Positions 7,293-13,144 of a DNA stretch of 13,278 bases are shown piece after piece (the first letter of the stretch is position 1; each line of letters starts with the position of its first letter). The translations under genes and the position numbers were made by a program. Under the pieces are notes generated by a model. The model was not told the DNA's origin and ran no database searches. It saw nothing but the letters and a program-made list of their open reading frames with translations. The DNA comes from Ignavibacteria bacterium UBA5771 (GTDB lineage: Bacteria; Bacteroidota; Ignavibacteria; Kapaibacteriales; UBA2268): assembly GCA_002418685.1 (NCBI GenBank), contig DIEP01000070.1, positions 3,255 to 16,532 of the forward strand, read 5' to 3'.

Positions 7293-8551
7293 GTTTTCAA
7301 CACTTTCTTTTTTGCAGCGGGGAAAAGCACATTATTAAGTATCAATCTGTATCCGGGCGAATTTTTATGTAAAGATAAATCCGTCGGAGGATCTCCTACA
7401 AAATGCTGATAATCCTCAGGGTCGTGTCCCCCATACCATGAAAGAAATCCTTTGCCAAAATTAGTAGTCAGATACTTCACCTCGTCGGTCCCGTCTTTTT
7501 GTCCAAGAATTATCACATTTTTCTTTATAAACCGCTGATGAAATGCTGTTGTTTGTCCCATAAAGCCATGAATAATATTAGCATGATCTTGTGTCAAAAG
7601 CGTCGGTAATGGATCATATTTTGCCGAAAAATCAAAAAGCGTGAAGTAATCACTTCCAGGATCTACTGTTGTTTCTGCTGGATTTACATCAATATCAGAA
7701 AATTCATAAATAAATGGATCGAGTATTAAATGAAAATTTTCAAAAACAAGCGTTTGTGAAAAATCAAGTTTAGAATTTGCCTGTGGGTCAGCAGGATCGC
7801 CATCGAACATATCCCCACAAATATCGACATTTAAAGCTGCAAGGGCAATATCCCAAGTGTCGGTTGCGCTACACATTCCGAACATATAACCACCGTTTGC
7901 CACAAATTCGCGCATCTTTGATACAACCGCTTTCTTCATTTCCGATACTTTGGAAAATCCGAGTTTGCTTGCCATATTTTCATTTAAGGTAACTTGTTGA
8001 ATATACCATGGTTGATTTTGGTAATTTGCCCAAAATTTCCCATACTGCCCGGTGAAATCCTCATGATGCAAATGCAACCAGTCATAATTTTTTAAATCGC
8101 CACGCAAAACTTCTTCGTCCCAAACTATATCATAAGGAATTTCAGCATATTCAAGCACTAATCTGACTGCATCGTCCCATGGCTTATTGCCCGGTGCAAC
8201 ATAAACAGCAATCTTGGGAGCTTTCTCGAGTATTACGTCTTCCATATTGACATTATCACCCTTTATTAAATTCAAAATGCCGTCAGCATCATCATCGGAA
8301 AGGACTTCGAATGAAATTCCACGAATACGTAATTCTGCAACTATGTCCTCCCTGTATCCGGTTAAGAATGAACCACCTCGATAATTAAGCAGCCAATCCA
8401 CATTTTGAGGCAATTTAAGAGTCCAATACACAAGCCCATAAGATTTCAAATGATCAGACTGTGCAAGGTCCATTGGAATTAATATCTTATCGGCAAAACT
8501 TGAATTTATAGTAGAAAAAAGAATAGTCAGAATAATAATGATTCTTTTCAT
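7289..8551 (-). CDS. secreted protein of unknown function, 'asparagine synthetase B'-like in name only
   Basis: A 420-residue protein beginning MKRIIIILTILFSTINSSFA, a clear signal peptide with cleavage expected after residue 20. From memory, near-identical landmarks (ILIPMD.AQ, LLNYRGGSF, EKAPKIAVY, PWDDAV, YDWLHLHHEDFTGQYGKFWA) occur in Bacteroidota proteins that databases call 'asparagine synthetase B'. The sequence has neither an N-terminal Cys-2 glutaminase nor the PP-loop (SGGxDS) of AsnB, and a signal peptide does not fit that enzyme. The segment VANGGYMFGMCSATDTWDIA (about 218-237) with C227 recalls a class I glutamine-amidotransferase-like fold, so a periplasmic hydrolase-like role is possible but unproven. 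The frame extends upstream to 8593, but the start at 8551 puts the signal peptide at the N-terminus. It stands alone, divergent from truA and converging on the ClC gene. Confidence 0.85.
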   Translation of the reverse strand: MKRIIIILTILFSTINSSFADKILIPMDLAQSDHLKSYGLVYWTLKLPQNVDWLLNYRGGSFLTGYREDIVAELRIRGISFEVLSDDDADGILNLIKGDNVNMEDVILEKAPKIAVYVAPGNKPWDDAVRLVLEYAEIPYDIVWDEEVLRGDLKNYDWLHLHHEDFTGQYGKFWANYQNQPWYIQQVTLNENMASKLGFSKVSEMKKAVVSKMREFVANGGYMFGMCSATDTWDIALAALNVDICGDMFDGDPADPQANSKLDFSQTLVFENFHLILDPFIYEFSDIDVNPAETTVDPGSDYFTLFDFSAKYDPLPTLLTQDHANIIHGFMGQTTAFHQRFIKKNVIILGQKDGTDEVKYLTTNFGKGFLSWYGGHDPEDYQHFVGDPPTDLSLHKNSPGYRLILNNVLFPAAKKKVLKT

Positions 8552-8611
8552 CGAATATCTTATTTTTGAAATTATTAATATAAACGAATACAATTCAAAT
8601 ACAGTTTGATT
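8552..8611. promoter_or_regulatory. divergent promoter region between the secreted-protein gene and truA
   Basis: Sixty AT-rich bases separate the two divergent starts, so both promoters must lie here or just inside the genes. Possible Bacteroidota-type boxes overlap. Leftward, TTTG (plus strand 8596-8599 as CAAA), 21 bases, then TAATTTCA (8567-8574 as complement). Rightward, TTTG (8565-8568), 20 bases, then TACAATTC (8589-8596). Each -7 box matches only part of TAnnTTTG, so the exact elements are weakly supported even though the location is sound. Confidence 0.35.
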
Positions 8612-9385
8612 ATGTTGTCAATAGTTTTCTTGGTTGAATATGACGGAACAAATTATGGAGGTTGGCAAATCCAGAAAAATGCTATGACAATTCAAGGAGA
8701 ATTGCAAAATACTTGGGAGAAATTGACCAATACTACTACCAATTTTATTGGAGCAGGAAGAACTGATGCGGGTGTGCATTCGGTTGGGCAAATCGCTTCG
8801 GCGAAGATTGATAAAATAATTATTCCGGTAAAAAAGATTGCTCTTGCAATGAATTCTGCACTTCAAAAAGATATTAAAATCAGTAAAGCAAAATATATTG
8901 ATTTCCCATTTCATCCAAGGTTCGATGCAATTGCTCGTGAATATAAGTATTACATTGGGAAAGATATTTCTATTTTTAAACGAAATTATATTTCTGAACT
9001 TAAATATAATATTGATGAAAATAAATTATTCGAAATATCTGAAATTTTTCTTGGCAATCACAATTTTACAACATTTTCGAAAATCAATGATGATATAAAA
9101 AACAACAATTGCATTATTAGCAAATCTCATTGGGAAAAATTACCCAACGATATATATAAATATACTGTCGTTTCAAATCATTTTCTATATGGAATGGTGC
9201 GTGCATTAGTCGGCGTGATGATAGATTATGCAAGAGGAAAACGCAGTTTGGAAGATATTCAAGATGCTTTATCAAAAGAGAATAGAAGTCTGGCATCGGG
9301 ATTTGCCCCTCCCACAGGACTTTTCCTTAATAGAGTCCATTATAGAAAAGAAATTGAAGATAAATTAGAATTTTATTCAGATTAA
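8612..9385 (+). CDS. truA: tRNA pseudouridine(38-40) synthase TruA
   Basis: A 257-residue enzyme that isomerises uridines 38-40 in the anticodon arm of tRNAs in the cytoplasm. It starts with the typical beta strand and motif VEYDGTNYGGWQIQ, then has GAGRTDAGVHSVGQ with catalytic D52. Later landmarks are FHPRFDAIAREYKYYI (about 100-115) and, near the C-terminus, NHFLYGMVRALVGVMIDYARG, the usual YQMVRxxVG region of the family. Length is normal. The ATG at 8612 is preferred; a TTG six bases upstream is in frame. There is no visible Shine-Dalgarno. It diverges from the secreted-protein gene, and about 65 bases separate its stop from the tRNA-Gly promoter, with no convincing terminator between. 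Confidence 0.95.
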   Translation: MLSIVFLVEYDGTNYGGWQIQKNAMTIQGELQNTWEKLTNTTTNFIGAGRTDAGVHSVGQIASAKIDKIIIPVKKIALAMNSALQKDIKISKAKYIDFPFHPRFDAIAREYKYYIGKDISIFKRNYISELKYNIDENKLFEISEIFLGNHNFTTFSKINDDIKNNNCIISKSHWEKLPNDIYKYTVVSNHFLYGMVRALVGVMIDYARGKRSLEDIQDALSKENRSLASGFAPPTGLFLNRVHYRKEIEDKLEFYSD

Positions 9386-9449
9386 CAATAAATTGGCAAG
9401 ATATTTGTTAATACAGATGAAGAAAACGTTCATTTAAAGGAAAAAATAT

Positions 9450-9480
9450 TTTGTTATTTATTTGGAATTGTGTAATTTTG
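9450..9480 (+). promoter_or_regulatory. Bacteroidota-type sigma promoter of tRNA-Gly
   Basis: TTTG (9450-9453), exactly 19 bases, then TAATTTTG (9473-9480) match the Bacteroidota housekeeping consensus (TTTG near -33, TAnnTTTG near -7) at every defined position. Transcription would start about 6-7 bases downstream (about 9486-9487), giving a leader of about 15 nt before the mature tRNA. This is the best evidence in the window for the phylum-level affiliation. Confidence 0.8.
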
Positions 9481-9489
9481 AATTCCAAA
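9461..9489. promoter_or_regulatory. perfect 9-bp inverted repeat around the tRNA-Gly -7 box (possible operator)
   Basis: TTTGGAATT (9461-9469) and AATTCCAAA (9481-9489) are perfect reverse complements flanking 11 bases that contain the whole -7 box. The predicted transcription start falls in the right arm, so the repeat cannot act as an RNA hairpin in the tRNA transcript; a dimeric DNA-binding protein is the natural reading. No cognate regulator is recognisable in the window. Chance occurrence in AT-rich DNA is possible but unlikely at this exact position. Confidence 0.5.
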
Positions 9490-9500
9490 AAAAATCAAAT

Positions 9501-9574
<74 letters not shown>

Positions 9575-9590
9575 GACGACGAGAGTCGTT
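9575..9590 (+). other. small GNRA-loop hairpin just after the tRNA
   Basis: GACGAC/GTCGTT form five Watson-Crick pairs and one G-T closing pair around loop GAGA (a GNRA tetraloop), starting two bases after the tRNA discriminator. It may be a 3'-trailer structure involved in tRNA processing. The following T-content is modest, so the main terminator is the one further downstream. Confidence 0.4.
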
Positions 9591-9608
9591 ATCTTCTTTA
9601 TGCTGCAT

Positions 9609-9646
9609 GCCTCACCGTCACTTCCCCCCGACGGCGAGGCTTTTTT
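9609..9646 (+). terminator. strong intrinsic terminator of the tRNA-Gly unit
   Basis: GCCTC-A-CCGTC (9609-9619) pairs with GACGG-C-GAGGC (9630-9640), giving ten G-C-rich pairs around one A/C mismatch with a 10-base loop, followed at once by TTTTTT (9641-9646). This is a textbook Rho-independent terminator for the tRNA transcript. The opposite strand has no T-run at the right place, so it is probably one-directional. Confidence 0.9.
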
Positions 9647-9907
9647 AATATAGTGTCTTCATTGGACTTTTTAGGTAACTCCGCTTTTTGTGAGTTTGTT
9701 TATTACACACCTTCTGGGAAAAATTTGGCAATGCCAACTTAATCGGAACGGTCATTGCGAGTGGCGTCAATTACGAAACAACCTCATTAATCAAATAGAT
9801 TGCTTCGCAAATATACTTACTCGCAATGACCATTATTCCGTTTATAATTCCTTCAAGCTATTTATTTATATGATTTTTGGCTTTTGGGACAGTTCCCTAT
9901 CGCCTTT
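9647..9907. other. intergenic stretch without a credible gene
   Basis: With the terminator this makes a gap of more than 300 bases between the tRNA and the S9 gene. It holds the palindromic repeat at 9744-9840, a small hairpin TTGGC-AAT-GCCAA (9725-9737) and a short GGGA/TCCC palindrome (9886-9897) just beyond the S9 stop. A 91-codon + frame through the area is mostly a translation of the repeat and is not a gene. No T-run supports an intrinsic terminator for the leftward S9 gene. Confidence 0.7.
9744..9840. repeat. imperfect palindromic repeat element (CATTGCGAG type)
   Basis: Nested inverted arms are visible. CGGAA (9744-9748) faces TTCCG (9836-9840). GGTCATTGCGAGT (9750-9762) faces its perfect 13-base complement ACTCGCAATGACC (9819-9831). 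An inner stem, 9774-9784 against 9797-9807, matches at 9 of 11 positions and closes a 12-base loop. The core GTCATTGCGAG...AGATTGCTTCG...CTCGCAATGAC resembles, from memory, dispersed intergenic palindromes found in many unrelated bacterial genomes. It is probably a MITE-like or REP-like element. No target-site duplication is evident. Confidence 0.75.
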
Positions 9908-12040
9908 TCACTTTTTGCAATACTTATCCAGAAACTTCATTACTTTATCGAACCACACTAAATAATCCTGCGGTTTTGTTATAAAATGAGTCTCATTCGG
10001 ATAAATCAATATTTCAGAAGGTATATGCTGAACTTGCGCCGCTGTAAATGCTTCCAAACTTTGAGTGTATGGCAATCGGAAATCATACTCACCTGTACTT
10101 ATTAATATTGGTGTATCCCAATTTTGAACATAATTATGCGGCGAATTCTTTTCATAATTTTGGCGATTTTCGGGTTTCCAATATGGACCACCATATTCCC
10201 AATTTGGGAACCAAAGTTCTTCGGTGGAACCATAATCGCTGATAAGATCAAATACGCCACAATGGGCTACGAATGCCTTGAATCTACCTTGATGATGTCC
10301 CTCAAGCCAAAATGCAGCATATCCGCCTGCACTTGCGCCGATAGCACATCTCCCCTCCTTATTGATAAATGGCATTTCGCTAAATTGGTCTGTGCAAGCA
10401 AGAATATCGTCCATTGCCTTGCCACCCCAATCTTTGCTAATTGCATCAACCCATGCTTGACCGAATCCTGGAGAACCACGGCGATTAGAAGCAATCACAA
10501 CATATCCTTGAGATGCAAATAAGCTGAAATTCCATCTATAATGAAAATTAGGACTGGTCATACTTTGCGGACCACCTTGCAAAAATGTAATCATTGGATA
10601 TTTCTTTGTGGAATCGAAATCTGGTGGATAAAACACCCATGCTTGCACTTTTTGCCCATCAAGAGCATTGAACCAACGAGATTCATATTTAATCGGTTCG
10701 ATATATTTCAATCTTTCATCATTGAAATGCGTCAATTGCGATTCTTTCAATGTCCCGAGATCAAGAGTATATAATTCAAGTGGATTATTTACGTTTTGTT
10801 TTCCATAGATTAGCTTGCTTCCATCAGGTGTAATTTCCAGCCCTTGCCCATAATCCCAATTTCTCTGAGATAATCTTTTATAGCTATTATCTACAATATT
10901 GAATTGGAATAAGCCATAAGATCCAGAATCAGTTGCAGTCAAATAGATCATTTTGGAATCGGGGGACCAAACAAATTCATCAACCCATTGGTCAAAATTC
11001 TTTGTTAATTCATGCATTTCTTTTGATTGTCTATTATAAAGCATAATTCTGACCCTATCAGATTCAAAGCCTGCTCTTTCCTGACTTTTGAATGCGAGCC
11101 ATTGCCCATCAGGAGAATAAAGTGGGTCTTTGTCATAACCCATCATATTTGAAGTAATATTATCTCCCAATGAAAATCCTAAATCTTTCATAGATTCTTT
11201 TTTAGAAGATATATCGCCTTTATGTATAGATGAAGAAAGATGCACTTGTATTATATCTGAATTTGTACTATTCACATAATCACTATCGAATTTAGCTGTA
11301 AAAGCCAATTCACTTTCGTCAGGTGAAAATGCAATTTCCTCTCTACCTCCATAAGGTTTCATTGGAATATCATACATTGCGTCGGGAGTCAAGTCCAAAG
11401 ACCTTGAACCATCAGCAAAAGATATAAATAGATGATTATATAGATTGTCTTCCCATTCATCCCAATGGCGAACAGGTAATGAATCATATATTCTAACATC
11501 CGCCTTCGGATATTGTGGATAGAGGTCTGAGACACCTTCCTTCATTTTCACATCACTGGTGTAAGTTATAAAATTTCCTTTCGGTGACCACTGAAGATTT
11601 GCCACTCCATTTTTATGGTAACTCACCTTCTTTATCCCACCTTTCGGGAAATCTATAATATATGCTTGTGGCGTTTTCTCTTTATTAGAAATATATGCTA
11701 ACTTCTTGCTATCGGGCGACCAAGTTGGGTTTGATTCTGAATACTTGTCGTTTGTTAGTTGAATTAGCTCCTTTGTTTCTAAAGAAATTGCCCATAAATC
11801 TGTATAAGACTTATTGTCTTCAATTGAGGGAGTTGCGACTATAAATGCTACCCATTTCCCATCGGGAGAAACCCGCGGTTCGCTTATTCTTTGGAATGAA
11901 AAGAGGTCTTGACTATTTAAAGTGTGAAGATTTTTATTAATTTCAGGGACTTTATAAATTTTCTCTCCTTTTTTTGCACAAGAATTCAGAAAAAATAGAG
12001 AAAATAATAACGTGAGACCGAGCGCGATTTTGTTTGACAT
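9908..12040 (-). CDS. S9-family serine peptidase lipoprotein (DPP5-like)
   Basis: A 710-residue, probably membrane-anchored periplasmic prolyl-oligopeptidase-family enzyme releasing dipeptides from peptides. The N-terminus MSNKIALGLTLLFSLFFLNSC is a lipoprotein signal with a lipidated Cys in LNSC. The N-terminal half has about seven PD40 propeller repeats (VSPDGKWVAF, WSPDSKKLAY, WSPKGNFITY, FSPDESELAF, YSPDGQWLAF, WSPDSKMIYL, TPDGSKLIYG), consistent with a seven-bladed propeller. The C-terminal alpha/beta-hydrolase has S570 in GASAGGY, D653 in GEYDFRLPY and H685 in NETHF. The ELWFPNWEYGGPYW stretch resembles subfamily S9C, including Porphyromonas DPP5. The frame runs up to 12106, but GGAG (complement of 12048-12051) lies 7 bases before this ATG and 4 before another ATG at 12043; upstream residues would bury the signal peptide. 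It is monocistronic as seen. The exact peptide specificity is inferred. Confidence 0.92.
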   Translation of the reverse strand: MSNKIALGLTLLFSLFFLNSCAKKGEKIYKVPEINKNLHTLNSQDLFSFQRISEPRVSPDGKWVAFIVATPSIEDNKSYTDLWAISLETKELIQLTNDKYSESNPTWSPDSKKLAYISNKEKTPQAYIIDFPKGGIKKVSYHKNGVANLQWSPKGNFITYTSDVKMKEGVSDLYPQYPKADVRIYDSLPVRHWDEWEDNLYNHLFISFADGSRSLDLTPDAMYDIPMKPYGGREEIAFSPDESELAFTAKFDSDYVNSTNSDIIQVHLSSSIHKGDISSKKESMKDLGFSLGDNITSNMMGYDKDPLYSPDGQWLAFKSQERAGFESDRVRIMLYNRQSKEMHELTKNFDQWVDEFVWSPDSKMIYLTATDSGSYGLFQFNIVDNSYKRLSQRNWDYGQGLEITPDGSKLIYGKQNVNNPLELYTLDLGTLKESQLTHFNDERLKYIEPIKYESRWFNALDGQKVQAWVFYPPDFDSTKKYPMITFLQGGPQSMTSPNFHYRWNFSLFASQGYVVIASNRRGSPGFGQAWVDAISKDWGGKAMDDILACTDQFSEMPFINKEGRCAIGASAGGYAAFWLEGHHQGRFKAFVAHCGVFDLISDYGSTEELWFPNWEYGGPYWKPENRQNYEKNSPHNYVQNWDTPILISTGEYDFRLPYTQSLEAFTAAQVQHIPSEILIYPNETHFITKPQDYLVWFDKVMKFLDKYCKK

Positions 12041-12072
12041 CATAATTCTCCAAATTAAAATTAAAAATAACT

Positions 12073-12107
12073 CAAAATTATAGAAAATTCTTAATTTTAT
12101 GTTCAAA
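12073..12107 (-). promoter_or_regulatory. promoter of the S9 peptidase gene
   Basis: Reading leftward, TAATTTTG (complement of 12073-12080) is a perfect Bacteroidota -7 box, identical to that of the tRNA-Gly promoter. A TTTG lies 23 bases upstream (complement of 12104-12107), slightly further than usual. The same bases also read as TTGAAC, 18 bases, TATAAT, a sigma-70-like pattern. The predicted start near 12066 leaves a leader of about 25 nt carrying the GGAG ribosome-binding site. Confidence 0.55.
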
Positions 12108-12123
12108 TTATTTCGGAATATTT

Positions 12124-12588
12124 ATGAATTCATTTTTTATGCAAAGGGCAATCGAACTATCCCGCCTTGGGATTAGCAATGGCGGAGGACCATTTGGTGC
12201 AGTAATTGTGCGAGGTGGAGAAATAATCGCGGAAGCACACAACACAGTGACAATTGATAATGACCCAACGGCACACGCGGAGATAAATGCAATACGACAA
12301 GCATCTCGCACTCTTGGAAGATTCGATCTTTCTGATTGCGAAATATATTCATCGTGCGAGCCGTGTCCAATGTGCTTGGGAGCAATTTATTGGGCAAAGA
12401 TTAAAACAGTATATTATGCCAATACCCATTCTGAAGCAGCAAGAATTGGCTTTAGCGATGAATTTATTCATAATGAATTATGCCTTGATGATTCTAAGAA
12501 ACAAATTAAGATGATTCATCTTGAAAATAACAATGCTTTCGACGTATTTGCTGAATGGCTGCAAAAAGAGGATAGGATTGAATATTGA
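12124..12588 (+). CDS. guaD: guanine deaminase, CDA-fold type
   Basis: A 154-residue zinc-dependent deaminase converting guanine to xanthine and ammonia in purine salvage or catabolism. H51 and E53 in NDPTAHAEINAIR and C81/C84 in SCEPCPMCLGAIYWA form the zinc site with the proton-shuttling glutamate. GGPFGAVIV near the N-terminus, IYWAKIKTVYYAN and the GFSDEFIHNEL segment match B. subtilis GuaD rather than the tRNA deaminase TadA, which usually has a VPVGAV-type N-terminal motif. Length equals that of GuaD. The ATG at 12124 aligns with the GuaD N-terminus; a second ATG at 12139 is less likely. There is no Shine-Dalgarno. It is divergent from the S9 gene across an 83-base gap, where I see no convincing rightward promoter. 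No other purine-catabolism gene is in view. The substrate call is by similarity; other nucleoside deaminases remain possible. Confidence 0.88.
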   Translation: MNSFFMQRAIELSRLGISNGGGPFGAVIVRGGEIIAEAHNTVTIDNDPTAHAEINAIRQASRTLGRFDLSDCEIYSSCEPCPMCLGAIYWAKIKTVYYANTHSEAARIGFSDEFIHNELCLDDSKKQIKMIHLENNNAFDVFAEWLQKEDRIEY

Positions 12589-12681
12589 TTGCTTTATGGT
12601 ATTTATTTGTATTTAATAATTTATTTATTAATTTGCATAATTAAATTTAGCAGAATTCACAGATGAATTTCTGTATTTAAA

Positions 12682-12900
12682 ATGTTAAGAATTGATGAAA
12701 TCATAGAAACCTTTCGCTATATTGCGAGGATAATGAGTGGCAAATATTATCATTCTAATTTTATTAACAGAAATGATATATTTGACGCAGTAGCTAATTT
12801 GTTGCTTGATTTTCTTGAAGGGAACCCTCGAGGAATGGGATTCAATGTCACATTTTCCCGTTTCGTCGACATTAACAATATAGGGAAATGCGCAAATTAA
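12682..12900 (+). CDS. doubtful small ORF, 72 residues
   Basis: An ATG-started frame of 72 codons following an in-frame TGA at 12664. The predicted peptide is not recognised and shows no signal peptide, membrane segment or motif. There is no ribosome-binding site upstream. The opposite strand is also open over much of the same stretch, which weakens the coding case. It may be a genuine small protein, a remnant of a decayed gene, or chance. It is listed so the frame is not lost. Confidence 0.2.
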   Translation: MLRIDEIIETFRYIARIMSGKYYHSNFINRNDIFDAVANLLLDFLEGNPRGMGFNVTFSRFVDINNIGKCAN

Positions 12901-12921
12901 AAAAGTTCTTTTTCAGTGAAA

Positions 12922-12942
12922 GTTTATTTATAAAAAATAAAC
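12922..12942. repeat. 8-bp inverted repeat upstream of the structured RNA
   Basis: GTTTATTT (12922-12929) and AAATAAAC (12935-12942) are perfect reverse complements around 5 bases. It ends three bases before the long hairpin begins. It could be an operator controlling the transcript that starts near here, or simply AT-rich chance. Confidence 0.35.
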
Positions 12943-12945
12943 ACA

Positions 12946-13042
12946 ACAGGTATTGTCAGCTTCAGATTTATAGAGTAAGGGGAGGAGACTCATCTCTTTG
13001 ATTTATTCTATAATGATGAATCTGCGAAAGGGCAGTACCTGT
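12946..13042 (+). ncRNA. predicted 97-nt structured RNA hairpin (leader element or small RNA), family unknown
   Basis: The + transcript folds into one long stem. The outer helix is 12 continuous pairs: 12946-12957 with 13031-13042. A possible 3-bp helix follows, 12960-12962 with 13028-13030. Then come CAGATT with AATCTG (12963-12968/13019-13024), a ten-pair helix TATAGAGTAA with TTATTCTATA (12969-12978/13003-13012), and an apical AGGAGA/TCTCTT helix with loop CTCA (12983-12988/12993-12998). Bulges are AG (12958-12959), CGA (13025-13027) and ATGATG (13013-13018). Four pairs are G-U, which are mismatches in DNA but allowed in RNA, so RNA-level structure is favoured over a plain DNA palindrome. 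It lies about 100 nt before the start of the secreted-protein gene. I could not match it to a known riboswitch, ribozyme or SRP RNA. A small mobile palindrome remains possible. Confidence 0.5.
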
Positions 13043-13074
13043 AATTTTAATTAACAAATTTTAAAATCATTTTT

Positions 13075-13106
13075 GAGGAGAAATGGAGGTGAATAATTTT
13101 CATTAA
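13075..13106 (+). promoter_or_regulatory. tandem Shine-Dalgarno-like sequences with a 7-codon mini-ORF
   Basis: GAGGAG (13075-13080) is followed two bases later by ATG (13083), which opens MEVNNFH and a TAA stop (13104-13106). Inside it, GGAGGTGA (13085-13092) equals the full complement of the canonical 16S rRNA tail. A GTG at 13089 in the same frame is well spaced from GAGGAG. The next long ORF starts only at 13145, too far for these to serve it directly. They may drive a leader peptide, act as a ribosome standby site, or be coincidence. Strong Shine-Dalgarno sequences are otherwise rare in this window. Confidence 0.35.
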
Positions 13107-13144
13107 TTTTGTTCGTTCAGTCCATTATTTAACAAGAAAAAAAT

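Larger units (their letters stand above)
12589..13144. other. 556-base region without a convincing gene
   Basis: Downstream of guaD the sequence is very AT-rich and no intrinsic terminator is evident. The region contains a doubtful 72-codon frame (12682-12900), an 8-bp inverted repeat (12922-12942), a 97-nt predicted RNA hairpin (12946-13042) and two Shine-Dalgarno-like sequences (13075-13092). It is best viewed as the long leader or upstream region of the secreted-protein gene at 13145. Confidence 0.7.

Noticed and set aside
7289..8551. Asparagine synthetase B as the product
   Set aside because: No N-terminal catalytic Cys, no PP-loop and a signal peptide; the name appears to be inherited misannotation.
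9690..9965. 91-codon + frame in the intergenic region
   Set aside because: Most of it translates the palindromic repeat and the antisense of the S9 gene end; it has no coding features.
10048..10774. Several + and - frames of 64-132 codons inside the S9 gene
   Set aside because: They are shadows of a gene with intact catalytic triad and propeller repeats on the minus strand.
12946..13042. Assignment of the hairpin to a known class (hammerhead ribozyme, SRP RNA, c-di-GMP, TPP, SAM or glycine riboswitch)
   Set aside because: A TGATGA and a GAAA occur near each other, but stem II of a hammerhead has no room. The SRP tetraloop motif and the conserved cores of the riboswitches I know are absent.
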